Origin: Clostridia bacterium
Lineage (GTDB): Bacteria > Bacillota > Clostridia > Oscillospirales > CAG-272
Length of the DNA stretch: 48,556 nucleotides
NCBI GenBank assembly: GCA_017504995.1
Contig: JAFVQC010000017.1
Coordinates: 1 to 48,556 of the forward strand
Direction of reading: 5' to 3'
In this document: positions 30,318 to 39,362 of the stretch, piece after piece
Layout of the letters: every line of letters starts with the position of its first letter
How positions within the stretch are numbered: position 1 is the first letter of the stretch
The notes under the pieces: generated by a model
Databases searched by the model: none
What the model was told of the DNA's origin: nothing
The model's input: the letters and a program-made list of their open reading frames with translations, nothing else
Made by a program: the position numbers and the translations under genes

Positions 30318-31754
30318 TTAATTTTTTTCAGATTTTTTTGCTTTTTTTCTCAAAAACCGTTCCAAAAGACGAATTACGGTAGACAAAATTCCCTTTCCGT
30401 TGAAGATCAGAAGGAAGCCAAGGCAGGCAAGCTGAAGGAGCTGCCAGTACCGTACCGCTTCGATCATCACCAACGCCTGCAACAGCAGGACTGCGGCGTT
30501 AACCATCAGACGGATCGAATGGTGAGAAAAGCGAAGATAGTTCGCTGTATCGTAGGCGCGGATCACGTATACCGCCAAATAGCTGATCAGCGTTGCCACA
30601 GCCGCGCCCATGGCGCCGTGATCGGGGATCATGACGAAATTGAGGATCACGTTAATGATCGCCCCCGCCATGGCAGTCAGCATGGAAAGCGTGCTTTTTT
30701 TCTTTAAGAAATAAACGCTTCCGAGGAAAGAGACAAGGGTAGAAAAGGTAGTGGCTACCACCAAGATCGGAACGAATTCCCACGAGGAATAGTAGGAGTC
30801 TGCAAGCAGGATCTTCGTAAAGATCTTTGCCCCCGCGATCAGAACCGACGCGCCCATACACATCACACTCATAAAATTGAGGTAAACCGTGCCGAAGAAC
30901 TCATTTTTTTCCTCGTCCGTAGCGTCCTTCACCGTGGAAAAATGCCACGCCTCCACAAAGACACCGCTGACCAAGGAGAGTAACGTGGGCAGCTTATACG
31001 CCGCCGCGTACAGTCCGTTTTCCGCCTCGCCGCAGTACATGGTTACGACGTAACGGTCGGACACCGAGGTAATCAGCCACATCACGGTAGTGGGAATATA
31101 CGGAATGCTGAATTTCAGCATTGCCTTTGCCGTCTCGACTCGAACCAAGCGGAAGGAAAGATCCCTCCATAATTTTGCCGCAAAAAACAGTACGACCGTT
31201 ACGGTAAAGTCCGCCACGACCACCGACAACACGTACCCCGTACTGCTCATATCGAAGCCTACGAGAAACAAGACGTTGAGTCCGATGGTCAGACAAGTAT
31301 TCAGAATTCCCTGCGCCGCAAAAAGAACGGTTTTCCCAAGCGCTCGCACGTAATTGGCAAATGCCGCGTGAAAATTGGCGCAAAGCACGTAAAGCCCGAT
31401 GAGCCAAACCGAATCCCGAAGGACGGAAAAGAAGCCGAGCAGAGGCAAAAGGACGCCTACGGCAAGGCTTCCCGCCACAAGAATCACAAGCCCCGTGGAC
31501 AGAATCCGCCGCCGATCCTCCTCGGAATCAGCCGACGTGTCCAAGGTGAACCGAAAAATTCCGTCGCAGATACCTACCGCCGCAAGGGGAATCAGCAGAT
31601 TCGCCGTTTGGGCGATCAGATCTGCCGTGCCGAACTCTGCCGTGGACAGAATCCTCGTATAGAACGGCATAAGCAGAAGGACAAGTACCTTTGATAAAAA
31701 GGTACCCGCCCCCAGAATTGCCGTATTGGATAACAGTCGTTTATAGTTTCCCAT
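30318..31754 (-). CDS. Wzx/MurJ-like polysaccharide or lipid-linked oligosaccharide flippase
   Basis: This 478-residue membrane protein of the MOP superfamily has about 14 helices. It begins LLSNTAILGAGTFLSKVLVLLLMPFYTRILSTAEFGTADL, typical of polysaccharide-biosynthesis flippases, and contains IPYIPTTVMWLITSVSDRYVV in the middle. Such proteins move undecaprenyl-linked sugars across the inner membrane for capsule, teichoic acid or cell-wall assembly. It starts 9 bases after yebC, with no obvious ribosome-binding site, so it is probably read through from argS-yebC. No glycosyltransferase genes are nearby, so its polymer is unknown. A strongly basic tail (RFLRKKAKKSEKN) ends the protein. Confidence 0.85.
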   Translation of the reverse strand: MGNYKRLLSNTAILGAGTFLSKVLVLLLMPFYTRILSTAEFGTADLIAQTANLLIPLAAVGICDGIFRFTLDTSADSEEDRRRILSTGLVILVAGSLAVGVLLPLLGFFSVLRDSVWLIGLYVLCANFHAAFANYVRALGKTVLFAAQGILNTCLTIGLNVLFLVGFDMSSTGYVLSVVVADFTVTVVLFFAAKLWRDLSFRLVRVETAKAMLKFSIPYIPTTVMWLITSVSDRYVVTMYCGEAENGLYAAAYKLPTLLSLVSGVFVEAWHFSTVKDATDEEKNEFFGTVYLNFMSVMCMGASVLIAGAKIFTKILLADSYYSSWEFVPILVVATTFSTLVSFLGSVYFLKKKSTLSMLTAMAGAIINVILNFVMIPDHGAMGAAVATLISYLAVYVIRAYDTANYLRFSHHSIRLMVNAAVLLLQALVMIEAVRYWQLLQLACLGFLLIFNGKGILSTVIRLLERFLRKKAKKSEKN

Positions 31755-31763
31755 GGTCTGCCG

Positions 31764-32495
31764 TCAGTCGCAGTTTTCCCAGTTATGGTATACGTTCATC
31801 ACGTCGTCGTCGTCTTCCAGCTTTTCAATGAGCAGACCCATAAACTTGATATCCTCTTCCGTATCCAACGTCACGTAGTTGGAAGGGATCTTACTCTTTT
31901 CAGCGGAAAGGATCTCGTAGCCCGCCTCCTTCAAGGTCTCCTGTACCGCGTACAGATCGTCCGGCTCGGTGTAGATCTCAAAGACCTCTCCCTCGGAAGC
32001 GAAGTCCTCAGCCCCCGCCTCCAGCGCGGTCTCCATCAGTTGATCCTCGTCCACGTCGCCGTCCTCGTTGCCGATAACGATCACGCCCTTATCCGCGAAC
32101 AGATAGGACACGCAGCCCGACTGACCCATATTGCCGTGATATTTGGAGAAATAGGAACGGACGTTGCCTGCGGTACGGTTGCGGTTGTCGGTGGTAGTTT
32201 CCACGATCACCGCGATGCCCGCGGGTCCGTAGCCCTCATACACGATCTCCTCGTAGTTTTCTCCCGTGCTTCCCAGCGCCTTTTTGATGGTGCGCTCGAT
32301 GTTATCGTTGGGCACGTTGTTGGATTTTGCTTTCAGAATCAGGTCGCGAAGCTTGGAGTTGGACGCGGGATCGCCGCCCCCCTCCTTCACCGCAATGGTG
32401 ATCTCCTTGCCGATCTTCGTAAATACCTTCGCCTTCTGCGCGTCGGTTTTTTCTTTTTTGTGTTTAATATTCGCCCATTTGCTATGTCCGGACAT
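31764..32495 (-). CDS. yebC: YebC/PmpR family protein (TACO1-like)
   Basis: This 243-residue conserved protein starts with the unmistakable MSGHSKWANIKHKKEKTDAQK and GKEITIAVKEGG, and has VYEGYGPAGIAVIVETTTDNRNRT in the middle. It was long described as a DNA-binding regulator; more recent work on the family links it to relief of ribosome stalling at proline-rich sequences. It follows argS by 43 bases and has a GAGGT site about 7 bases before the ATG. Length and domain order are normal. Confidence 0.97.
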   Translation of the reverse strand: MSGHSKWANIKHKKEKTDAQKAKVFTKIGKEITIAVKEGGGDPASNSKLRDLILKAKSNNVPNDNIERTIKKALGSTGENYEEIVYEGYGPAGIAVIVETTTDNRNRTAGNVRSYFSKYHGNMGQSGCVSYLFADKGVIVIGNEDGDVDEDQLMETALEAGAEDFASEGEVFEIYTEPDDLYAVQETLKEAGYEILSAEKSKIPSNYVTLDTEEDIKFMGLLIEKLEDDDDVMNVYHNWENCD

Positions 32496-32538
32496 GGTTA
32501 TTACCTCTTTTATCTATACAATTTTTTTACAAGGGAAA

Positions 32539-34275
32539 TCAGATCTTTTCTGTCTTTGCAAGACAGATCAGATCAAAGGCGTTGCCCAATACCGTTTTTG
32601 CCGACTCGGTCAGGGCAAGTCTCGTGTTTTTCACCGTCTCGTTCTCTGCGCCGAGAATCGAGCAGTTGTGGTAGAAGCGGTTGTACGCCCCTGCAAGGTC
32701 GAGAATGTATCGGGTCACCACCGACGGCTCGTAGGAATCGATCGCCTCGCGGACGATCTCCTCAAAGCGCGCGATCACCTTGATCAGCTCGGCTTCCTCT
32801 GCCTCCGTTACAGTCATCTTCGCTTCTCTGTCGTATGCCCCCGACTTGGCAAGCACCGAGCAGGTACGGGCATAAGTGTACTGCACGTAGGGTCCCGTAT
32901 TGCCGTCAAAGCTCAGGGCATCCTCCATGATGAAGTTGATATCCCGAATACGGTTGTTGGAGAGATAATAGAACACGATGGCACCTACGCCAACCGCCTC
33001 GGCGATCTTATCCTTATCCGCAAGATTGGGATTCTTCTCTTCCATGATCGCCGCCACCTTTTCGATGGCAAGACCAAAGAGATCCCTCAACAGGATCACG
33101 TTACCCGTACGGGTAGCAAGCTTTGCGCCGTTGATGCTGACCGTTCCGTAAGGAACGTGTACCAGCTTGTCCGCCCAATCGTAGCCCATCAGCTCCACGA
33201 CCTTGAACCACTGCGCGAAGTGAAGGCTCTGTCCCGCGCTGGTCACGTAGATCGCCTTATCAAAATCGTACTCTTCCTTCCGATCCACCGCCGCCGCGAT
33301 ATCACGGGTGGGATACAGAGAAGATCCGTCGCGCTTCAAGATCAGGCAAGGGGGCATACCGTAGTCCGAAAGCTCCACGATAGACGCGCCGTCGTCGATC
33401 TTCAAAAGTCCCTTATCCCGAAGCTTCTGCACCTGCGCGGGCATTTTGTCGGTATAGCAGGACTCGCCCTTATAGCTGTCAAAGGTAATGCCCAGCTGTC
33501 GATAGATCTCGTCGTTGGCTTTGAGGGTCTTTTCCACAAGCCACCGCCAAAGCGCCAGATTTTCCTCGTCTCCCTGCTCCATCTTCAAAAATTCGGCTCT
33601 CGCCTCGTCCGCAAGGGAGGGATTGGCGGGAATTCCCTTCTCCGCATCACCCGAAATGGCGTTATTGATCCGAACGTACAGGTCAACCAACGCATCGATG
33701 CCGCCTTTTTCTACCGTCTCGCGGTCACCCCATTTCTTGAACGCCACGATCAGCTTACCGAACTGGGTTCCCCAGTCTCCCACGTAGTTGATGCCCACGC
33801 ACTTGTAGCCCGCAAACTCATGGAGCTTCTTGATGGCGTGTCCGATCACCGTCGTGCCCAAATGTCCGATGTGGAAGGGCTTTGCCAGATTGGGAGAGGA
33901 ATAGTCAAGAACCACGGTCTTTCCTTCTCCAAAGGTAGGCGCGCCGTATTTTTCTTTCTTGGTCAGCACCTCGGGCACGATACGGTCTGCCAAATACCCG
34001 TCGTCCAAAAAGATATTCAGATATCCGTTCACTGCCTCTGCCCGCGCCACGCAAGGCACGGAAAGCGATGACGCCAGCTCCGCGGCGATCCTCACGGGGG
34101 CGTTTCGCAACAGCTTACTCAGCTTAAAGCAAGGAAGCGCAAGGTCGCCCATTTTCGTATCGGGCGGATATTCCAGCATTGCCGCCACCGTCACGCCGTC
34201 AAGCTCGGCGTCGGGCTTGCTCTGCTTTACGCAGGCGACCACGGCATCGGCGATCATTTTTTTCATTTCAAGCAT
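32539..34275 (-). CDS. argS: Arginyl-tRNA synthetase
   Basis: This class I synthetase of 578 residues charges tRNA-Arg. The Add-1 domain is at the N-terminus (about 1-105). The ATP-binding HIGH motif lies in SSPNLAKPFHIGHLG (near residue 125). MSTRTGN-like ATRTGNVILLRDL (near 350) is in place of a classical KMSKS, as is usual for ArgRS. The DALR anticodon-binding domain ends the protein. The ATG at 34275 is chosen because AGGAG lies 8 bases upstream; an earlier in-frame codon would add only ten residues. Own promoter at 34325-34353. Confidence 0.97.
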   Translation of the reverse strand: MLEMKKMIADAVVACVKQSKPDAELDGVTVAAMLEYPPDTKMGDLALPCFKLSKLLRNAPVRIAAELASSLSVPCVARAEAVNGYLNIFLDDGYLADRIVPEVLTKKEKYGAPTFGEGKTVVLDYSSPNLAKPFHIGHLGTTVIGHAIKKLHEFAGYKCVGINYVGDWGTQFGKLIVAFKKWGDRETVEKGGIDALVDLYVRINNAISGDAEKGIPANPSLADEARAEFLKMEQGDEENLALWRWLVEKTLKANDEIYRQLGITFDSYKGESCYTDKMPAQVQKLRDKGLLKIDDGASIVELSDYGMPPCLILKRDGSSLYPTRDIAAAVDRKEEYDFDKAIYVTSAGQSLHFAQWFKVVELMGYDWADKLVHVPYGTVSINGAKLATRTGNVILLRDLFGLAIEKVAAIMEEKNPNLADKDKIAEAVGVGAIVFYYLSNNRIRDINFIMEDALSFDGNTGPYVQYTYARTCSVLAKSGAYDREAKMTVTEAEEAELIKVIARFEEIVREAIDSYEPSVVTRYILDLAGAYNRFYHNCSILGAENETVKNTRLALTESAKTVLGNAFDLICLAKTEKI

Positions 34276-34324
34276 AACTTCGACTCCTGTCTGTTTTTGA
34301 TACAACCTTTTCTATAACTTTTTT

Positions 34325-34353
34325 ATTATACTACAAATTCTCGTTTTTTTCAA
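34325..34353 (-). promoter_or_regulatory. Promoter of argS
   Basis: Leftward TTGAAA (34353-34348), 17 bases, TATAAT (34330-34325), just before the end of the ybaK gene. No terminator separates ybaK from argS. Confidence 0.75.
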
Positions 34354-34366
34354 TAGAAAATGAAAA

Positions 34367-34849
34367 TTATTTTACGGTCAGATCTCCGAGGACCGCCCCC
34401 GTAAAAGAAAGGATATCTTCTCTTTTCAGCAAAAGCTGAATACCTCTGACCCCCGCGCTGACGGTCAGCTCACAAAGCTCTGCCGCGCTTTGATCAAAAT
34501 AGGTGGGAAGCTTCTTTTTCATTCCCACGGGGGAGCAACCGCCCCGAATATATCCCGTAAGCCCCAACAGCTCCTTGACGGGCACAGGCTCGATCTTCTT
34601 GTTTCCCGTCAATGCCGCCGCCCGTTTGAGGTCGATCTCCTTGTGACACGGAATACAGAACACCAAGCACCCCGTCTTGTCGCCGCGGGTCACGATGGTC
34701 TTAAACACCTGCTCGTAGGGCAATCCGATCTGATCGGCAATATGAACGCCCGAAAGGTCAGACTCGTCCACCTCGTAGGTACAAGGGGTATAGGGAATTT
34801 TTGCCGCGTCCAGCTGACGCATGGCGTTGGTTTTCATGGGCTTACTCAT
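34367..34849 (-). CDS. ybaK: YbaK/EbsC-type Cys-tRNA(Pro) deacylase
   Basis: This 160-residue editing protein hydrolyses Cys-tRNA(Pro) or related mischarged tRNAs in trans. Family features are TNAMRQLDAAKIPYTPCTYEV, the KTIVTRGDKTGCLVFCIPCHKEIDLKRAA block (residues 49-78) with the catalytic lysine, and GYIRGGCSPVGMKKKLPTYFDQSA (about 98-121). The length is normal. Its start overlaps the recN stop by 4 bases, so it is co-translated with recN, an arrangement without obvious functional logic. Confidence 0.93.
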   Translation of the reverse strand: MSKPMKTNAMRQLDAAKIPYTPCTYEVDESDLSGVHIADQIGLPYEQVFKTIVTRGDKTGCLVFCIPCHKEIDLKRAAALTGNKKIEPVPVKELLGLTGYIRGGCSPVGMKKKLPTYFDQSAAELCELTVSAGVRGIQLLLKREDILSFTGAVLGDLTVK

Positions 34850-36522
34850 CCGTACTGTTCCCCCTCCTCGATCATTTCCTTGGCGGCGCGCCGTTGCGCC
34901 TCGGTAATCTCAATCCCACCGAGAATTCTCGCCACCTCTTCGGTTCGTCCCGCCATATCCAGCTCCCGCAGAGCCGTCTGTGTTCGCCCGTCGATCTCTT
35001 GCTTGGAAATATACAGATGGTGATCGGCAAGCGACGCGATCTGCGCCGAATGGGTCACGCAAAGCACCTGCGCGCTCCGTCCGATCTCCTTGAGCTTGAT
35101 CCCCACCTTTCGGGAGGTCTTGCCCGAAATCCCCGTATCGATCTCGTCAAAGATCACGGTGTTCAAGCCGTCGCAGGTATTGAGCACGTTTTTGAGGGAG
35201 AGCATGATCCGCGCAAGCTCGCCGCCCGAGGCAATCTTCGCCATGGGCATCAGCGGCTCGCCCGCGTTTGTGGCGATCAGAAATTCAATTTCGTCCATAC
35301 CGTTTGGCAAAAAGTCACTCGTCTGGCGCATGCCCACCTCAAAACGCACCTTGGGCATATCAAGGAATCGCAAGGTATCTGCGACCTGCTCCGTCAAGCT
35401 CTTTGCCGCCTGCCTGCGGCGCTCCCGCAAGGACAGCGCAATGGCTTTCGCCTTGGATTCCAGTACCTTCAGCTCCTCGCCAAGGTCGATCAGCCGATCG
35501 TCCGCATGCTCGATCCGTTCCAATTGCTCGGCAGCGTTCCGACGAAAGTCCAGAATCTCCTCCACGCTGCTTCCGTATTTTCTTTTCAGCTTCGCGATGA
35601 TATCCAGTCTCGCCTCGACGCGGTCCAGCTTCGCAAGCACGTCCTCGCCTCCGAAATCGGTCAGCCCCGCCGCCGTCTCGGCAATATCCTCCAGCTCGTA
35701 TCGGATATCGTTCAGTCGGCTGACCAAGGCGTCTGCCTCTGTCAGCGAGTCGGCGATCGACTCCATAGCGGACGCCGAACGGTCAACGAGATAGATCGCT
35801 CCCTTGTTTTTCTCGCCGCCGCGCAAGGCTTTCTCCACAAGCGCGCAGCATTTGGTGATCTGCTCCGCGCCCTGAAGTCGCTTGGCAAGCTCACAAAGCG
35901 CTTCCTCCTCCCCCGCTTTCAGCTTTCCGCTATCAATATCGGCGATCTGATAGCGAAGCATTTCACCCAGACGTGTCTGCTCTCTCGCGTCCCGACGGAG
36001 AGAATCGATCTGGGTACGAAGATGAAGCATCTCGCGGTACACCGCGGCGTACGCCTGCCGATCCTTCGCGCAATCCGCATAAGAATCCAATATATTCGCA
36101 TGATTACGAGGATCAAGAAGCTGTTGGTTGTCGTTCTGTCCGTGAATATTGAACAGCGTTTCTCCGATCTCACGAAGCATGGAAAGGGTCACCGCCCTAC
36201 CGTTGATCCGCGCGGAAGACGCGCCCGCGCTTACCGTTCGGCAAAGCATCACGCGCCCCTCCGACGGATCGAAGCCCATCTCGGAAAGCAGCTCGACCGA
36301 ACGAGGAGAAAGGGGCGAAAAAACCGCCGATACCTCGGCGCGGCTCTCCCCCGTACGGATCAGCTCCCGATCCGTCCGTCCGCCCAGCAACAGATTCAGG
36401 CTATCGATCATGATCGACTTCCCTGCTCCCGTCTCGCCCGACAGCACCGTCAAGCCCTTTCCGAATTCCACGTCCAAGGACTTGATCACGGCAATATTCT
36501 CTATATGCAACGACTCAATCAT
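34846..36522 (-). CDS. recN: DNA repair ATPase RecN
   Basis: This 558-residue SMC-like protein acts in double-strand-break repair. Walker A is GETGAGKS (near residue 30) after IENIAVIKSLDVEFGKGLTVLSG. The FNIHGQNDNQQLLDP block follows near 130. Coiled-coil arms span roughly 150-340, and MLSGGE-like ASGGELARIMLSLKN plus Walker B TVIFDEIDTGISG end the ATPase. GAGGT lies 6 bases before the ATG. In Firmicutes recN commonly follows argR, as here, but a 190-base palindromic repeat cluster separates them. Confidence 0.97.
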   Translation of the reverse strand: MIESLHIENIAVIKSLDVEFGKGLTVLSGETGAGKSIMIDSLNLLLGGRTDRELIRTGESRAEVSAVFSPLSPRSVELLSEMGFDPSEGRVMLCRTVSAGASSARINGRAVTLSMLREIGETLFNIHGQNDNQQLLDPRNHANILDSYADCAKDRQAYAAVYREMLHLRTQIDSLRRDAREQTRLGEMLRYQIADIDSGKLKAGEEEALCELAKRLQGAEQITKCCALVEKALRGGEKNKGAIYLVDRSASAMESIADSLTEADALVSRLNDIRYELEDIAETAAGLTDFGGEDVLAKLDRVEARLDIIAKLKRKYGSSVEEILDFRRNAAEQLERIEHADDRLIDLGEELKVLESKAKAIALSLRERRRQAAKSLTEQVADTLRFLDMPKVRFEVGMRQTSDFLPNGMDEIEFLIATNAGEPLMPMAKIASGGELARIMLSLKNVLNTCDGLNTVIFDEIDTGISGKTSRKVGIKLKEIGRSAQVLCVTHSAQIASLADHHLYISKQEIDGRTQTALRELDMAGRTEEVARILGGIEITEAQRRAAKEMIEEGEQYG

Positions 36523-36543
36523 ATCCTACCTCACTGTTTGGAT

Positions 36544-36702
36544 GCGGGGCATTGCCCCGCACCCCACTTAAAAACTTTTTTGAAAAAAAGTTTTTAAGAA
36601 TTTCAAAAAACTTCAAACAATTTATTTTGGGGAAAGTTTTTGAAGATTTTCAAGAAACTTTTTTCAAAAAGTTTCTTGAACGGGGCTCGGGGCAGCGCCC
36701 CG
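36544..36702. repeat. Inverted pair of palindromic repeat units (family B)
   Basis: Unit 1 has a GC hairpin (GCGGGGCattGCCCCGC, 36544-36560) and an A/T-rich perfect hairpin (36567-36598, arms of 15). Unit 2 is inverted: a perfect A/T-rich hairpin (36649-36680, arms of 15) and a GC hairpin (CGGGGCagcGCCCCG, 36688-36702). The two units face each other across about 50 bases. The cluster fills the recN-argR gap (36523-36712); no gene is present. Confidence 0.85.
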
Positions 36703-36712
36703 AATATCATTC

Positions 36713-37168
36713 TTAAAACGTTTTCATCAGCTCGCGGATTTTTTCGCTGATCTCGGCGGAGCTTTGGGTATCTCTTGTGACGAGAATGATGGTATCGTCT
36801 CCCGCCACGCAGCCGAGGATACCGTGCATATTCATGGAATCCACGGCAAAGGCGACTGCCTGCGCCATACCGGGATAGGTTTTGATCACCACGTTATTCA
36901 TGGAATAATCCACGTGAACGATGGAATCTGCCATAGCGCCCTTCAGCCGTCCGTTCCCCGTCTGGCTTCTTCCCGTCGCCACCGAGTACCGATAGGTTCC
37001 TCCGGCGGTGAGGGATTTGGTCAGCTTCAGCTCCTTCAGATCGCGGGAAACGGTGGCTTGGGTAACCATATACCCTTCCGCCCGAAGGCGTTCCATCATA
37101 TCCTCTTGGGTTTCGATCTCATATTGGGAAACCAACTCCAAAATTCTGCTCTGTCTTTCGTTTTTCAT
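36713..37168 (-). CDS. argR: Arginine repressor ArgR/AhrC
   Basis: This 151-residue regulator binds ARG boxes when arginine is plentiful. The winged-helix N-terminal domain includes YEIETQEDMMERLRAEGYMVTQATVSRDLKELKL (residues 15-48). The C-terminal oligomerisation and arginine-binding domain holds VIKTYPGMAQAVAFAVDSM and the GCVAGDDTIILV motif with the Asp-Asp pair that contacts arginine. It lies 19 bases after nadK. No arginine biosynthesis genes lie in the window apart from argS farther along. Confidence 0.96.
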   Translation of the reverse strand: MKNERQSRILELVSQYEIETQEDMMERLRAEGYMVTQATVSRDLKELKLTKSLTAGGTYRYSVATGRSQTGNGRLKGAMADSIVHVDYSMNNVVIKTYPGMAQAVAFAVDSMNMHGILGCVAGDDTIILVTRDTQSSAEISEKIRELMKTF

Positions 37169-37187
37169 CTTGCTTCTCCGTGTTCCG

Positions 37188-38057
37188 TTACAAAAATTTC
37201 TTCATACGGATCTTGGCGTAAAAGCTCTCTTCCTTTACCCGAAGGAGCTTTACCTTTTTCTCCGATCTCGTCACTACTACCGTGTCGCCAAAGTACAAGT
37301 CAAAGGTCGATCTGCCGTCCAACGTCAGATGCAAAACCTTTTCTCTGGCGCAAATGTTCTTCACCCTCAGCTCTGCCGTATCGGGGAAAACCAAGGGACG
37401 CGCCAAAAGGGAGTGCGGACAAATGGGAGTGACGCAAAAGCAGGACAGCTTGGGGTCTACGATAGGACCGCCCGCCGATAAGGAATAGGCGGTAGAGCCG
37501 GTGGGGGTCGCGATCAGAAGACCGTCCGCACGATAGGTATAGATCAATTCCTTTCCGTCCGACAGCTCCAGATCCACGATCCTTGCGCCGCTGCCGTTGG
37601 TGATCGCCGCCTCGTTGAGGGCATAGGCGGAGAATTTATGCTGTCCCGCGCCCGAACGAACCTCTGCCCGAAGCATCGTTCTCTCGTCCAGCCGATACGC
37701 GCCGTCAAAGACCCGATCCAACAGCTCCAGCTCGTCTATTTCCAGCTCGCTCATATAACCGACTCTGCCCATGTTGATCCCCAAAATGGGGATTCCCGCA
37801 GATGCCGCCCGACGCGCCGCGTCCAGCATCGCGCCGTCGCCGCCAAGCACTACTACAAGCTCCGCCATGGAATAGATCTCCTCGGGGGTACGGTATTCAA
37901 ATTCTTTTCTGTGATTTTTACTTCTCATCACCCGTTCCTTATAGGCAACAGGCAACAGAATCGTCTCAACTCTCGGTGCAATTCTGTCCGCAACCCGCAT
38001 AGCGGCCGACAGCTTTTCCGAGATATTATAATTCGTAATTAACGCGATTTTTTTCAC
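37188..38057 (-). CDS. nadK: NAD kinase
   Basis: This 289-residue enzyme phosphorylates NAD to NADP. The kinase GGDG motif (VVLGGDGAMLDAA, about 70-82), GINMGRVGYMSE, the LNEAAITNG segment and the YRADGLLIATPTGSTAYSLSAGGP block (about 175-198) are all present. Translation starts at a GTG (38057) with AAAGGAG 9 bases upstream. The usual NLGxLGF pattern reads NMGRVGY here, a mild change. It lies between tlyA and argR, the usual Firmicutes order. Confidence 0.96.
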   Translation of the reverse strand: MKKIALITNYNISEKLSAAMRVADRIAPRVETILLPVAYKERVMRSKNHRKEFEYRTPEEIYSMAELVVVLGGDGAMLDAARRAASAGIPILGINMGRVGYMSELEIDELELLDRVFDGAYRLDERTMLRAEVRSGAGQHKFSAYALNEAAITNGSGARIVDLELSDGKELIYTYRADGLLIATPTGSTAYSLSAGGPIVDPKLSCFCVTPICPHSLLARPLVFPDTAELRVKNICAREKVLHLTLDGRSTFDLYFGDTVVVTRSEKKVKLLRVKEESFYAKIRMKKFL

Positions 38058-38094
38058 AATCGGTCACTCCTTTCTCAACAAGAGTCCCTCTCTT

Positions 38095-38877
38095 TTATAC
38101 CGCCGTGATCCGACGGATCGTTTTGTCGTCAATGCGAGGAATGGCGGCAAACCGTTTGATAAAATAAGCCAAATATTCCTTGTTTCCGTCTCCGCCCTCA
38201 ATGGGGGACGGAATGAGCCCCACGCAGTCAAAGCCGTTTTCCATGGCACATTCCAGTACCCGCTTCGCCGCAAGATACCGATAGGCGGCGTTATGCACGA
38301 TCCCGCCCTTGCCGAGGGCGCTTTTCCCTGCCTCAAACTGGGGCTTGATCAAGCTGATAAATTCTCCGCCGTCCTTCAGGACCGACGCGATATTGGGAAT
38401 CAGATAGGTCTGCGAAATAAAGGAAACGTCCGAAACCGCAACGTCGCAAAGTCCCTCGGTCACGTTCTCGTTCAGTTCCCGCGCGTTGAATTTTTCCACC
38501 GATTTGACCCTCGGATCGGCGCAAAGGCTCTCGTGAAGCTGTCCCACGCCCGAATCCACGGCAATGACACGAGCCGCCCCCCGTTGCAACAGACAATCGG
38601 TAAAGCCGCCCGTAGACGCGCCCACGTCCACCGCTTTCTTTCGGTTCACGTTGATCCCGAAGATATTCAGCGCCGCCTCCAGCTTCATACCGCCTCGGCT
38701 AACGTATTTGAAGATCTGCTCGATGGCAACCTCGTGAGGGATTTCCTCGTTGATCGCCGCTGAGGCTTTTTTCACCGTCACGCCGTCGATACGCACCGCA
38801 CCCGCGTCGATCAGATCCTGCGCTTTTTTTCGGCTGGGCGTATGCCCAGCCCAAGTCAGATATACGTCTGCTCTCAT
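38095..38877 (-). CDS. tlyA: TlyA-family rRNA (cytidine-2'-O)-methyltransferase
   Basis: This 260-residue protein has an N-terminal S4 RNA-binding domain (residues 1-60, MRADVYLTWAGHTPSRKKAQDLIDAGAVRIDG) and a C-terminal FtsJ-like methyltransferase. The AdoMet-binding motif is VDVGASTGGFTDCLLQRGA (about 81-99), followed by VIAVDSGVGQLH and VAVSDVSFIS. TlyA 2'-O-methylates 16S and 23S rRNA and affects capreomycin sensitivity. The ATG overlaps the stop of the upstream DUF212 gene by 4 bases. Confidence 0.93.
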   Translation of the reverse strand: MRADVYLTWAGHTPSRKKAQDLIDAGAVRIDGVTVKKASAAINEEIPHEVAIEQIFKYVSRGGMKLEAALNIFGINVNRKKAVDVGASTGGFTDCLLQRGAARVIAVDSGVGQLHESLCADPRVKSVEKFNARELNENVTEGLCDVAVSDVSFISQTYLIPNIASVLKDGGEFISLIKPQFEAGKSALGKGGIVHNAAYRYLAAKRVLECAMENGFDCVGLIPSPIEGGDGNKEYLAYFIKRFAAIPRIDDKTIRRITAV

Positions 38878-39347
38878 AGGACACCCAAAATCAATCCGTA
38901 AATCACCGCAACGCAGACACCCAACAGCGCGCCCATCAACACCTGAAAGGGGGTATGACCCACCAGCTCCTTCAGACCCGTATTGACCTCCTCGGATTTG
39001 CCCGAAAACAGCTCTCTCGTAATACGGTTGATGATCTTCGCCTGCTCTCCCGTCTCATACCGAACGCCCGACGCGTCGTTCATGACGATGATCGCCAAAA
39101 CCGCCGTAATGGCAAAATAGGGAGAAGCGACTCCTTCCTGAATGGCGCAGGCGATGCAAAGCGCCATCACCGTTGCCGAATGAGAGCTGGGCATTCCGCC
39201 GTTGGCGAACATATGCTTGACGTGAAATTTTTTGGTTTCGGCAAAGCCCGTGAAAATTTTGAGAAACTGGGCAATAAACCAACCAAGCACCGCGCTGATC
39301 AGAATATAATTGCCAAAAAAGTCCTTGATCGTATTCCAAACTACCAT
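38874..39347 (-). CDS. Divergent PAP2-family (DUF212/YuiD-like) membrane protein
   Basis: This 157-residue membrane protein has about four helices. It begins with an ILISAVLGWFIAQFLKIF helix and carries the family block ANGGMPSSHSATVMALCIA (about 49-67), a divergent PAP2 phosphatase motif, then MNDASGVRYETGEQAKIIN and GHTPFQVLMGALLGV. It may act on lipid phosphates, possibly polyprenyl phosphates. Such a role would fit its place beside the polyprenyl synthetase gene, but this is inference. AGAGGA lies 7 bases before the ATG. In many Firmicutes dxs occupies this slot. Confidence 0.9.
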   Translation of the reverse strand: MVVWNTIKDFFGNYILISAVLGWFIAQFLKIFTGFAETKKFHVKHMFANGGMPSSHSATVMALCIACAIQEGVASPYFAITAVLAIIVMNDASGVRYETGEQAKIINRITRELFSGKSEEVNTGLKELVGHTPFQVLMGALLGVCVAVIYGLILGVL

Positions 39348-39362
39348 ACTATATCCTCTTTT

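Noticed and set aside
32266-36597. Two plus-strand open frames of about 600 codons opposite argS and recN
   Set aside because: Both are antisense to conserved housekeeping genes with intact motifs.
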